DNA of 64,000 bases from an uncultured Clostridia bacterium (lineage in GTDB: Bacteria; Bacillota; Clostridia; TANB77; CAG-508): the NCBI GenBank assembly GCA_947601495.1, contig CANQGE010000002.1, forward strand, positions 161,826-225,825, in the 5' to 3' direction. The position numbers and the translations under genes are program-made. The notes below the pieces were generated by a model. That model saw only the letters and a program-made list of their open reading frames with translations. It was not told where the DNA came from and ran no database searches. This document shows positions 51,556-59,912 of the stretch, in pieces. Position 1 is the first letter of the stretch. The number at the start of each line of letters is the position of its first letter.

Positions 51556-52740
51556 CTATTGTTCCATTATTTCATTTATATTTAAGAGTATATTAGAAAT
51601 TTTTTTTATTTGTTTTATTTTTTCAATTTTTTTTAATATTTTCATTTTTTCAATTATCTTTGTAATTTTGCTTCTTATTTTTTCAATTATAAAGCACACT
51701 ATAAATACTAATAAAACAACCCCTATAAAACGTGGAATTGAAATAAGAGTATTTGCATACGAACAATCTCCAATTAAAAATTTCACATAATGTTTCCATG
51801 TTAATAAATGATCATGCATTAAATATATACCTAATACAGTTGGTGATATTAAAAATATAGTTTTATTGGCTAATTTGCTTTTTATTTTGATTTTTCTAAA
51901 ATATAAAAATATTGCTACTGTTGATATCATATTAAAAAAGCTATTAAGTTGTAATAATATATTAAGATCCTTATTTAAGAATTTTAATGATAAAACTCTT
52001 AAAAAAAGAGTAATTATTGTCATTAAACTTACGATAATTAGATACCAATTTTTATTAATTTCTTTGTTATAATATAATCTAATATAGGCTCCTATCATAT
52101 ATAAATAGATAAAAAATAAAAGATTGCAACCATTATTGGGTTCTATAAATAAATTCCCTGGGAAAAATGTTTTAGCTATAGAAACCATAAAGAAATATAA
52201 TAGTAATGCAATTAGAAATTGTTTTTTATTTAGTTGTTTTATTAGCTTATTTATATATGGAGAAAAAATGTATAGAGCTAAATAGACCGTTATAAACCAA
52301 TAAGCTCCTGAAGAAAATGGTAAACAATTTTTTATAATAACAGTAATTTTTATTTTTTCTTCAAAAAAGATTATTGCTATTAGTAAAGAAATAAGTGAAT
52401 AGAACAAAGTTGTGCCCCATATTTTAAATACTTTTTTTATTTTGAATTTTGATTTAACCATAAAATATCCTGTTATTATTACAAAGACATTTACAGAAAA
52501 CCTTGTTAATATTCTAATAGTTTCTAGCAAATACCAATTGGCTGAAAACTCAGTTGTTTTCTGAACCAAGTCTGTATTTAAAATGCAGTGAGATGATATT
52601 ATAAGCAACATACAAATAATTCTAAGTAGTTCTATATTCATCTCTCTTTTAGTGTTAGTATTTTTTTCTTCACTTAAATTATATACGTGTGTGTGTGTGT
52701 GTGTGTGTGTTACTCTCTCAAGTGTTTCCTCGTTTTCCAT
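51556..52740 (-). CDS. Membrane acyltransferase (family 3) with a (AC)12 repeat in the N-terminal coding region
   Basis: The 394-residue protein has ten or so hydrophobic segments. REMNIELLRIICMLLIISSHCILN carries the catalytic His of acyltransferase-3 proteins, which O-acetylate surface glycans. Residues 11-18 are THTHTHTH, encoded by a perfect (AC)12 dinucleotide tract (52687-52710 on the + strand as GT). Gain or loss of a unit would shift frame, so expression could switch on and off by slippage. A second start at residue 34 (ATG 52641) could escape this but lacks a well-spaced binding site. It probably modifies the surface polysaccharide. Confidence 0.83.
   Translation of the reverse strand: MENEETLERVTHTHTHTHVYNLSEEKNTNTKREMNIELLRIICMLLIISSHCILNTDLVQKTTEFSANWYLLETIRILTRFSVNVFVIITGYFMVKSKFKIKKVFKIWGTTLFYSLISLLIAIIFFEEKIKITVIIKNCLPFSSGAYWFITVYLALYIFSPYINKLIKQLNKKQFLIALLLYFFMVSIAKTFFPGNLFIEPNNGCNLLFFIYLYMIGAYIRLYYNKEINKNWYLIIVSLMTIITLFLRVLSLKFLNKDLNILLQLNSFFNMISTVAIFLYFRKIKIKSKLANKTIFLISPTVLGIYLMHDHLLTWKHYVKFLIGDCSYANTLISIPRFIGVVLLVFIVCFIIEKIRSKITKIIEKMKILKKIEKIKQIKKISNILLNINEIMEQ
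52687..52710 (+). repeat. (GT)12 dinucleotide tract inside a coding region
   Basis: Twelve uninterrupted GT units, the only long simple repeat seen in the window. They lie 30 bases inside the acyltransferase reading frame. Confidence 0.95.
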
Positions 52741-52879
52741 TTTTTTATCCTTTCATTAAATTGTAAAGCATAATAAGTATAACACATTTATTTTGATTTT
52801 TCTACACAAAATTAATTTTTACTCTATTTTCTAACCTTTATTAGTGACCATATTACTTTTTATATGCAACAGAGTACTA

Positions 52880-52968
52880 AAAAAACCTATAAAACTTTAA
52901 AGTGAATCCTTTTGGTTAAACTTTTAGTCTAACAATTTTGATTTGCTTTAAAACTTTATAGGTTTTTT
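52880..52968. other. Large stem-loop with U-runs in both directions
   Basis: The arms 52880-52902 and 52946-52968 pair at 21 of 23 positions (AAAAAACCTATAAA...TTAAAG) around a 43-base loop. Each arm ends in a T-run in its outward direction. It may be a bidirectional terminator for the 68-residue gene, a small structured RNA, or a miniature inverted-repeat element. Confidence 0.65.
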
Positions 52969-53006
52969 ATATTATTTATTTTTCATTAAAAAAATATAAT
53001 TATTTT

Positions 53007-53213
53007 TTAAATTTCAATTCTATATTCTTGACTTACTGTTAATTTTTGACTAGAGCTTAAATCAGCTTTTTTCAAGATTTCATTTCGACTTGAGATATAG
53101 GAGCATAAAATAAGTATAAAAACTATAGTAACCCACATTACTAAAGATAGTTCTTTTCCTATTTTTTCTATAAAATTATTGAAATGATTTTCAGCAATAT
53201 TTAACAATTCCAT
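53007..53213 (-). CDS. Small single-pass membrane protein (68 residues)
   Basis: It starts MELLNIAENHFNNFIEKIG and has one hydrophobic segment (about residues 24-41, LVMWVTIVFILILCSYIS), then a charged tail. AAGGAG lies 8 bases before the ATG. No family was recognised. It stands alone between the acyltransferase and yunB with a large stem-loop after it; position beside sporulation genes hints at, but does not show, a sporulation role. Confidence 0.55.
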   Translation of the reverse strand: MELLNIAENHFNNFIEKIGKELSLVMWVTIVFILILCSYISSRNEILKKADLSSSQKLTVSQEYRIEI

Positions 53214-53453
53214 ATTTTTTGCTCCTTTATTTTTAATTTCTATTTTTAAGTTAGCACAAATATACAGCTTATTTTTAAAAATAGCAATTACAGTTATATT
53301 ACCTTTTTAAAGCGGTTTCTAGGGAATACTAGCTTTTGCTTTTATTAAGTTTTCATTACATTCCTTTTTTTTCATAATTTTACAAATTTTAATATGAAAT
53401 TATTTTAAATTTTATCTGTTTTCCTTTAAATTTAATCATTTTCTAATTAATTT

Positions 53454-54158
53454 TTACTGCACAAAATTATATGTTTCATCTGCACTTTCTAATCCAGTTA
53501 AATTATAATATGTTTCTGGAACTTCACCAACAATAATTGCTTCTGTGAGCAAAACATCTGAATTAACATCTTTTCCAAATGTAGCAAAAGGTGTTAAAAT
53601 TCCAACTTTTGTATTTATATCTAAATATATTTTATGTAGTGTTTGATTAATTCCAACAGATTCAAACTCTGTTTTTACAGTTGCTTCAATATTTCCAGCA
53701 CTTTCAAGTTCTATTTCAAATTGTGGTTTAAAATTTTTTAATATGCTTATTCCACTTATAGAGCCCATATTTAAATACACCTTTATTCTAGGGATTTTAT
53801 CAAATTCTTCTTGAATATTAGCAACAATTTTACCAACCACTTCATTCATTTTTGTACTATTTGTTTCTATAAAACTAATTTTTCCATTAACATCTTTTTC
53901 AATTTTTATTAAGCTATCATATGTGTATTCTTTCATTACTTCACTTACTTTATCATTTACAATTTTGTTCCCTTTGGAACTTGCCGTAGTTTCACAAGTT
54001 GTTTTCAAAACTGGATATGCACTTCTTATGAAAACTGTTATTGCTAAAATTATAGTAAAAAGCAATATTAATAATAGAATTTTAAAACTGCTTATTTCTC
54101 GTAATCTACTAAAATTGGGCAATCTTATTTTTTTTCTTGAATATAATTTATCTTTCAT
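53454..54158 (-). CDS. yunB: Sporulation protein YunB
   Basis: The 234-residue protein has an N-terminal membrane helix (about residues 26-47), then the YunB pattern: RSAYPVLKTTCETTASSKGNKIVNDKVSEVMKEYTYDSLIKIEKDVNGKISFIETNSTKMNEV and KVYLNMGSISGISILKNFKPQFEIELESAGNIEATVKTEFESVGINQTLHKIYLDI. In Bacillus yunB is a sigma-E gene needed for efficient sporulation. It lies 40 bases downstream of the SipL-like gene. Confidence 0.9.
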   Translation of the reverse strand: MKDKLYSRKKIRLPNFSRLREISSFKILLLILLFTIILAITVFIRSAYPVLKTTCETTASSKGNKIVNDKVSEVMKEYTYDSLIKIEKDVNGKISFIETNSTKMNEVVGKIVANIQEEFDKIPRIKVYLNMGSISGISILKNFKPQFEIELESAGNIEATVKTEFESVGINQTLHKIYLDINTKVGILTPFATFGKDVNSDVLLTEAIIVGEVPETYYNLTGLESADETYNFVQ

Positions 54159-54176
54159 TATCCTCCCTTTTATTTA

Positions 54177-54202
54177 AAAAAGACGGATTTTTCCGTCTTT
54201 AT
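54177..54202 (-). terminator. Terminator overlapping the stop of the SipL-like gene
   Basis: On the - strand AAAGACGGA-AAAA-TCCGTCTTT followed by TTT. Read-through would be needed to express yunB from the same promoter. Confidence 0.75.
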
Positions 54203-55674
54203 TTCATAATATATAGTCTATCTCCAACATTTATTTTTTCTGGATTTTCAATACTATTTACACTTATAATATCATTCATACAAACTCTAAAATTTTTAGC
54301 TATTTTCCAAATTGTATCTCCTGGTCTTACAAAATATATGCACATTTTATATTCATTTTCCTCTTCTAATTCATCATTAGTTACATTTTCTATGATAGTT
54401 ATTTTCTTTAAATTGTTATTGTTTTTCTTATAAAAAACATCTATATCGCAATTTACATTTTCATTGCTAACAGAAAATTGATTTTGATTAATTTTAAATT
54501 CTAAATCATCTTCTATTTCATTTTTTATCATAAATGGAATACTTACTTTTTTAACATTTAATCCATTTCTGTTATCTGCCTCATAATATATGTTCAAATT
54601 TAGCTCACATTCATGATTATAAAAGTTGCCAGACTTTGTTGTGTTTACTACTCTTGGATAACTTTCAACATCAAGAACGTTCAAAATATCTTCCACCTGA
54701 AAACTTTCATTTACATTAATTTTTTCCATTATTTCATCTGTGCTAGTTTCTACATCAATATCTTTTTTAGTAAAATTAACATTAGATTTTAATCCATACA
54801 TATCTTGCACAATTTCAATTTCTTTATTTTCATAAGATATACAATTTACTTCAAATTCTATTTGACAATTTATTGAATGCATTTCTTTTGAATTTACTTT
54901 AAATAGCATATTTCTAATGCTGTAATCTACACTGCATATATTTTTATCTGTTATTTTGTCCATATCTATAAAACTCATAATTGGAATTTTAGAATCTGCT
55001 ATTCCAATTCTGCCATCTTCAGCTAAAAAAATTATTTTCACATTAGCATCTGCTTTTGCTAAAACTTTGTTAAAGCTAATTTTGTTTTCTATATTGCTCA
55101 CTTTAATACTAGTTTTTAGAATTTCAGAAACCTCAAAACTATTATCTACAGCCACATCTTCTTTAATTGAAGTTTTCACTTTGTTTGAATTAACTATAGA
55201 TTTTATATTTATAGTTTCTTTTAATTTTTCAACATTTTCTAAATTTTCATAATCACTATTAATTTCTATTTCACTTTTTTCATAAATTTCACTTTTAATT
55301 TTTACTACTGCTTTTATTGAAATTTTTCTTTCATTTAAAACTTTTGCTTCGATATTTTCCAATGTTAAATTTTCTTTTACTAGAGAGCTTTCCAAAATTT
55401 CACTATTTTCTATACTTTCAGAAAAACTTAATGTTGTTTGAATACTTCTGTTTTCTCCATTATCTGCCAAATATACAATATATGTATCTATATTTCCATC
55501 TATTCTAATTCTTCCAGAATTTACCTCTTCTTTATAAATAAATGGCATTCCGTTTGCATTAACAATATTCACTATATCTGGCTTTATATCTGGAACAATT
55601 ATATCTCCTAATACTTCTACATTTTTTGTATTACTTGCAATTTTTTTATTTATAGTGACAATATTTTTCTCCAT
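54199..55674 (-). CDS. sipL: SipL-like spore coat/engulfment protein: SPOCS (DUF3794) repeats plus LysM
   Basis: The 491-residue protein has successive DUF3794/SPOCS domains (first at about 20-120: VEVLGDIIVPDIKPDIVNIVNANGMPFIYKEEVNSGRIRIDGNIDTYIVYL; further ones at about 160-280 and 315-430). It ends with a LysM domain at about 444-491 (YFVRPGDTIWKIAKNFRVCMNDIISVNSIENPEKINVGDRLYIM). This order is that of C. difficile SipL, which binds SpoIVA and anchors the coat to the forespore. The gene sits with yunB, veg and spoIIID. Confidence 0.88.
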   Translation of the reverse strand: MEKNIVTINKKIASNTKNVEVLGDIIVPDIKPDIVNIVNANGMPFIYKEEVNSGRIRIDGNIDTYIVYLADNGENRSIQTTLSFSESIENSEILESSLVKENLTLENIEAKVLNERKISIKAVVKIKSEIYEKSEIEINSDYENLENVEKLKETINIKSIVNSNKVKTSIKEDVAVDNSFEVSEILKTSIKVSNIENKISFNKVLAKADANVKIIFLAEDGRIGIADSKIPIMSFIDMDKITDKNICSVDYSIRNMLFKVNSKEMHSINCQIEFEVNCISYENKEIEIVQDMYGLKSNVNFTKKDIDVETSTDEIMEKINVNESFQVEDILNVLDVESYPRVVNTTKSGNFYNHECELNLNIYYEADNRNGLNVKKVSIPFMIKNEIEDDLEFKINQNQFSVSNENVNCDIDVFYKKNNNNLKKITIIENVTNDELEEENEYKMCIYFVRPGDTIWKIAKNFRVCMNDIISVNSIENPEKINVGDRLYIMK

Positions 55675-55724
55675 AAAAAAATCCTCCTTAACTGATATCT
55701 ATTAATACCACTATATGAGGATTA

Positions 55725-55756
55725 TAAAAAAAAATTCCTAAAAATTAGGAATTTTC
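55725..55756 (-). terminator. veg: Terminator overlapping the veg stop codon
   Basis: On the - strand AAATTCCTAA-loop-TTAGGAATTT followed by a run of T; the veg stop TAA lies in the stem. Confidence 0.8.
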
Positions 55757-56068
55757 TATTAATGTAGCTTCTTGAGCTTTAGGCTTTTTTACTTCTAGTT
55801 GTGGTTGTACTAATGGTTCGTATGTTTCGCCATTATACATACTAACTTCTACAGACCTTGTAAATAAATCTGTGTAATTATAAGAACCAACTCTATTTGC
55901 CTCATCAAATTTAACTCTAAAATAGCTATTATAAACATTTTCAATTGTTGCCAATTTTTCTTGAGGCTTGCTTCTTTTTCCTGGTGATTCTTTTATTATA
56001 ATTTTTTGTCCTATGTTTTCCTCAATATTTTTTCTTAAGTCTGCAATTTCAGATCTGTAAATTCCCAT
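55745..56068 (-). CDS. veg: Veg family protein
   Basis: The protein has 107 residues from ATG 56068, since AGGTGA sits 8 bases upstream; the TTG two codons earlier is too close. The pattern YRSEIADLRKNIEENIGQKIIIKESPGKRSKPQEKLATIENVYNSYFRVKF is that of Veg, a small cytoplasmic beta-barrel protein that promotes biofilm gene expression in Bacillus and is highly transcribed. The C-terminal 25 residues extend beyond the Bacillus form. Confidence 0.88.
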   Translation of the reverse strand: MGIYRSEIADLRKNIEENIGQKIIIKESPGKRSKPQEKLATIENVYNSYFRVKFDEANRVGSYNYTDLFTRSVEVSMYNGETYEPLVQPQLEVKKPKAQEATLIENS

Positions 56069-56130
56069 TTCCAATCACCTACTTCTTTCGATTTGATGAA
56101 TTTTTTATATCACGGATGAACTAAAAAGTC

Positions 56131-56166
56131 AAAAAAACCGACCTGGTGTTCATTCCTTGAACATGG
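56131..56166 (-). terminator. Possible terminator of spoIIID
   Basis: Short stem TGTTCA (56147-56152) with TGAACA (56158-56163), followed on the - strand by CCAGGTCGG and TTTTTTT. The stem is only 6-8 bp, so it is weak. Confidence 0.45.
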
Positions 56167-56258
56167 CTTTTCTCTAGGAATTTGCAATTTTCTTGTGCTT
56201 CTTTATCATTTTTATTACATATTTATTTCATTTTTGTAACATCATTTTTTCTTTATTT

Positions 56259-56531
56259 TTATACACTTTTCAAATTGTCTTTATTATGACTATATTTTAA
56301 TTTTGTTGCCATTCCTCCTCTTATGTGTCGCTCTGCTTTATTTTTATCTAACACTTTTCTAACTTCCATTGCTAATGGATAATTAATTTTAAGTAAACGT
56401 TGACTTACATCTTTATGTATACTACTTTTGCTAATTCCAAATTTTTTAGCAGCACCTCTTACTGTATCTTCTGTTTCTACTATGTATTGTGCAACAGCTA
56501 TTGCACGTTCTTCTATTGATAAACCTCTCAT
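56259..56531 (-). CDS. spoIIID: Sporulation transcriptional regulator SpoIIID
   Basis: The protein has 90 residues from ATG 56531 (GGAGG 12 bases upstream; the TTG at 56549 lies within that binding site). EERAIAVAQYIVETEDTVRGAAKKFGISKSSIHKDVSQRLLKINYPLAMEVRKVLDKNKAERHIRGGMATKLKY matches SpoIIID throughout: a helix-turn-helix at about 27-46 and the basic C-terminal recognition region. It modulates sigma-E-dependent genes in the mother cell. Confidence 0.96.
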   Translation of the reverse strand: MRGLSIEERAIAVAQYIVETEDTVRGAAKKFGISKSSIHKDVSQRLLKINYPLAMEVRKVLDKNKAERHIRGGMATKLKYSHNKDNLKSV

Positions 56532-56596
56532 AATAAAGTAAACCTCCAAACGAATAACTTTGTTTAAGTTTATTCATTTAGAGGTCGTACTAGAAC

Positions 56597-57007
56597 TTAA
56601 TATTCTTCTAATTTTATATATAGTTTTTCTTCTTCACTATATGTTTTCTCTACTTCTAATTGTGTAATTTGATTATCATCATTAAATGCCATTTTATTTA
56701 ATGCGTCTAAAACAATTTTTACTACATTATCTATGTCTGGCTTTTTTGTAGGGCTTAAAATTCCTTCTTCAATTAATTTTCTGTTTTTCTTAGTTGTATT
56801 TTGTGGTATTTTTAAATATATTATAATTTTTACTTTAACTCTATTTTCAAAAGGAACATATCTTGGATATTTTACTTTAAAGTATTGTTTAATAAGATTT
56901 TCATAATTTTTAGTATTGCTATCTGTGTATATATTTCCTGTATAAGTATTTAATCTTGGTCTTGCTTTTCCTTTTATCTCTCCTATAACTTCAAATTCAT
57001 ATATCAT
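56597..57007 (-). CDS. rusA: RusA-family Holliday junction resolvase
   Basis: The 136-residue protein contains KARPRLNTYTGNIYTDSNTKNYENLI and KKPDIDNVVKIVLDALNKMAFNDDNQI, with the conserved aspartates of the RusA active site. RusA resolvases cut four-way junctions and are usually prophage-derived, but no phage genes surround it here. It starts 24 bases after the LD-carboxypeptidase gene stop, in the same direction. Confidence 0.88.
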   Translation of the reverse strand: MIYEFEVIGEIKGKARPRLNTYTGNIYTDSNTKNYENLIKQYFKVKYPRYVPFENRVKVKIIIYLKIPQNTTKKNRKLIEEGILSPTKKPDIDNVVKIVLDALNKMAFNDDNQITQLEVEKTYSEEEKLYIKLEEY

Positions 57008-57031
57008 TTATATTTCTCTTTTCCTTACATT

Positions 57032-58018
57032 TTATCCTTTAATTGTTAGTTTAATTTTATTATTGCTTGCTTCTAATTTTGCATATCCACCTATTGGGAA
57101 AGTTATTATCGGTGTTGAATGTCCAAAATCTACTCCTGCAATAACAGGAATATCTTTTAATTCTGGCTTATTTTTTATTAATTTAAACCATTTTTCTTTA
57201 TTCATTTCAGTTGCTTTTTGACTTCTTCCTAAAACTATTCCTTTTACTGTTTTGAATTCTGGCATATGCATTAAACTTTGAAGATTTCTATCAAATTCCA
57301 TTAAATAAATTTTTCCTGCCATATCATCATCTTCTAAAAATAGCACTTTATTTGAAATGTCTGGCATATATGGAGTTCCTTGCAATAAATTTAAAGTGCA
57401 AAGATTTCCTCCAACTATATTTCCTTCTGCTTTTCCTTCATTTATAATAAACATACCTTCATTATCTATAAATTCTCTATTTTCTTGGTCAATAAACCAT
57501 GCATCATCACTCCATTTTTCTGATGATAATACTTCAAATTCTTCATCTTGGAAAAACATCTTTTTAAAATATTCTAAAGAATATTCGAATCCTTTTAACA
57601 TTCCAAAACTAGAATAATGAGGTCCAGAATATGTTACCAATCCTGTTTTTGCATGAATTGCATTTGATAAAGCTGTTATATCTGAAAATCCACAAAATAT
57701 TTTTGGATTTTCTTTTATATTTTCATAATCTATATAATTTAATAATTGATTTGAATTAAATCCACCAATTACAGTTAAAATTGCCTTCACATTTTTATCT
57801 CTAAATGCATCGTTTAAATCTTGAGCTCTATGTTCAACAGATGTGCTTAAATAATCGCTATCTGCTTCCATAACATATTTTCCAAAAGTTACTTTTAGTC
57901 CCAAAGCTTCTAATCTTTCAGTTGCTATTTTTTTGCAATCTTCTCCTAGCATTATCATACTTCTAGATGGAGCTATAATTCTTACTTCATCTCCTGATTT
58001 TAATTTTGCTGGTATCAT
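57032..58018 (-). CDS. LD-carboxypeptidase (peptidase S66, LdcA/MccF family)
   Basis: The 328-residue protein has the catalytic Ser112 in IFCGFSDITALSNAI and His300 in GVDFGHSTPIITFPIGG. The Glu is expected near residues 225-235 (VLFLEDDDMAGKIYLMEFDRNL). LdcA removes the terminal D-Ala from tetrapeptide muropeptides during recycling, while MccF-like members cleave microcin C. Which branch applies cannot be settled here. It is cytoplasmic with no signal peptide. Confidence 0.87.
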   Translation of the reverse strand: MIPAKLKSGDEVRIIAPSRSMIMLGEDCKKIATERLEALGLKVTFGKYVMEADSDYLSTSVEHRAQDLNDAFRDKNVKAILTVIGGFNSNQLLNYIDYENIKENPKIFCGFSDITALSNAIHAKTGLVTYSGPHYSSFGMLKGFEYSLEYFKKMFFQDEEFEVLSSEKWSDDAWFIDQENREFIDNEGMFIINEGKAEGNIVGGNLCTLNLLQGTPYMPDISNKVLFLEDDDMAGKIYLMEFDRNLQSLMHMPEFKTVKGIVLGRSQKATEMNKEKWFKLIKNKPELKDIPVIAGVDFGHSTPIITFPIGGYAKLEASNNKIKLTIKG

Positions 58019-58080
58019 TGTAATTCCCCCTTAGTCTAAATTTACGTTATTATATCATTATCATATAAAAAAAGCAAAAA

Positions 58081-58332
58081 ATCTAAAATCTTTAGTTTCA
58101 GTATTTTTATTTAAGAAATTTAATAATCTATTATAATGTTTATATATAATTTTAATCGTGACTTGGCGAAAGCAATCTTCTTTTTTTAAAATAAAGAAAA
58201 AGGAAGATTGCTCCAATCGCCCTCCGCTTACGCTTCGGTTGGTCGCTTACGCGTCACTTATAAAATTATATATAAACATTATAATAGATTAATTAATAAC
58301 ATAAAAAATACTTGAGCTTAAGATTTTAGATT
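58081..58332 (+). repeat. Palindromic intergenic element, copy 3, with ~80-base arms
   Basis: The arms 58081-58161 and 58253-58332 are imperfect inverted repeats starting ATCTAAAATCTT and including AATCTATTATAATG, TTTATATATAATTTTA and GTGAC/GTCAC. The core repeats copy 2 almost base for base (GCAATCTTC...GAAGATTGC, TCCAATCGCCC, CGCTTACGC twice, CGGTTGG, GGTCGC). The outer right arm runs into the 3' end of znuB. It fills the whole gap between the LD-carboxypeptidase gene and znuB. Confidence 0.88.
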
Positions 58333-59141
58333 TTTGCAAGTTTACAACATAAACTACTTATAATTAAAAGAATAATATAAACTAAAACAATTCCTGCTCC
58401 TGTTGGCATATTTAAGAAGAATGATGTAAAAATTCCTATTATAAAGCAAATTACTGATGTTAAAACAGACATTGTAACTAATCCTTTAAAACTAGTTGTA
58501 AATTTTTTTGCAATAATTGCTGGGAAAACGATTAAACTTGAAATAAGCATTGTTCCCATCATTCTCATTCCAACTACAACAACCAAAGCAGTAATTAAAG
58601 CAATTAAGAATTGATAAAAACTCACATTTATTCCTGTTGCTTTTGCATATTTTTCATCAAAAGTTACTAAAAATAATCTATTATAAAAAACAATATATAT
58701 TATTATTGAAAGTATTGTTATAGCAATACTTAATAGTACATCGCTTTGAGTCATAGCTAAAATACTTCCAAACATATAGTTGTAGCTATCTGTGCTAAAT
58801 CCACTGGTAGCTGTTGTTATGATTACACCTATTGCTAGTGCTCCAGTTGCAACTAAAGCAATTATTATGTCTGCTGATTCGCCCTTTTTTTGACTTATTA
58901 TCATTATTATTATTGCTGCAATTATTACTATTGGTATAGATATAGAAATTGGTGGCAAATTAAGTGCAATTGCAAGTGAAATTGCTGCAAAACCAACTTC
59001 TCCAAGTCCATGTCCTATCATAGAATAATTTTTAAGTGTTAAAATAACTCCTATTAAAGCTGCTGAAAAAGATATTGCTATTCCGCAAATTACAGCTCTT
59101 TGCATAAATGTATATGATAATATGTTTAATATTTCACTCAT
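58326..59141 (-). CDS. znuB: Zinc/manganese ABC transporter permease (ZnuB-like)
   Basis: The 271-residue protein has about eight hydrophobic segments. ISFSAALIGVILTLKNYSMIGHGLGEVGFAAISLAIAL, VSFYQFLIALITALVVVVGMRMMGTMLISSLIVFPAIIAKKF and a Gly-rich end match the metal ABC permease family. Start and stop are adjacent to znuC (one base apart). Its 3' end overlaps the outer arm of palindromic element copy 3. Confidence 0.9.
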   Translation of the reverse strand: MSEILNILSYTFMQRAVICGIAISFSAALIGVILTLKNYSMIGHGLGEVGFAAISLAIALNLPPISISIPIVIIAAIIIMIISQKKGESADIIIALVATGALAIGVIITTATSGFSTDSYNYMFGSILAMTQSDVLLSIAITILSIIIYIVFYNRLFLVTFDEKYAKATGINVSFYQFLIALITALVVVVGMRMMGTMLISSLIVFPAIIAKKFTTSFKGLVTMSVLTSVICFIIGIFTSFFLNMPTGAGIVLVYIILLIISSLCCKLAKI

Positions 59142-59142
59142 T

Positions 59143-59805
59143 TTAAAATCCTTTCCAGCCTTCTAAATTTCCATCATATTTTATAGTTTTAGCTAAATAA
59201 ATTATTCTTGGTTTTGTTTCATTTATTTCATCAATATCGTGTGTTGCAAGTATTATTGTCATGTTATTTTCTTTATTTAAATTTTCTAAAATTTTATATA
59301 ATTCTTTAGTAATATTATAGTCTAACCCTGTTGTTGGTTCATCTAAAATTAAAAGTTTAGGATTTCTAATTAAAGCTCTTCCTATTAATACTCTTTGTTT
59401 TTGTCCTCCTGATAAATCTCCTATTCTTCTATTTTGAATATCTTCAATTTTTAATTTTTTTATTACTTCTTCATAATCTTTTTTATCTTGTTTTGTATAA
59501 AAAGGAAGCTTTTTATGTTTTTGAACTCCAGACATTATTATTTCCTTTGAAGTTGCTGGAAAATCTAGGTCTTTTAAATTAGTTTGTGATAAATAAGCAA
59601 CTTCATCTAAAGAAATGTTTAAATTTATTTTTCCTTCATCTTGTTTTAATAGTCCAACTATTGTTTTTACCAAAGTGCTTTTACCAGAGCCATTTTCTCC
59701 AACTAAGCAAACATATTCTCCCTCATTTATTTTAAAATTAATATTTTCAAGTGCAGTGTGATTTGAATATGAAACTTTTAAGTTCTCTACTTCTAATACT
59801 GTCAT
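59143..59805 (-). CDS. znuC: Zinc/manganese ABC transporter ATP-binding protein (ZnuC-like)
   Basis: The 220-residue protein has Walker A LVGENGSGKSTLVKT (about 35-49), signature LSGGQKQRVLIGRAL, Walker B LLILDEPTTGLD and H-loop ATHDIDEI. It powers the ZnuA/ZnuB uptake system in the same operon. Confidence 0.93.
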   Translation of the reverse strand: MTVLEVENLKVSYSNHTALENINFKINEGEYVCLVGENGSGKSTLVKTIVGLLKQDEGKINLNISLDEVAYLSQTNLKDLDFPATSKEIIMSGVQKHKKLPFYTKQDKKDYEEVIKKLKIEDIQNRRIGDLSGGQKQRVLIGRALIRNPKLLILDEPTTGLDYNITKELYKILENLNKENNMTIILATHDIDEINETKPRIIYLAKTIKYDGNLEGWKGF

Positions 59806-59912
59806 TTTCCTCTCCTAAATTTATATTTTTCTATATTTTATATTTATAAACTTTTTAAGTTTTTTAATTTGAGCCTTCCGAATAATTTATAGTTTAAATT
59901 TTAATTTTTATA

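Noticed and set aside
56144..56166. GTTCATTCCTTGAAC as an SOS operator
   Set aside because: The half-sites are inverted relative to the Gram-positive LexA box (GAACnnnnGTTC). It is better explained as a weak hairpin after spoIIID.
56597..57007. RusA gene as evidence of a prophage
   Set aside because: No other phage gene is present and the neighbours are sporulation and wall-recycling genes. Isolated RusA homologues occur in Firmicute chromosomes.
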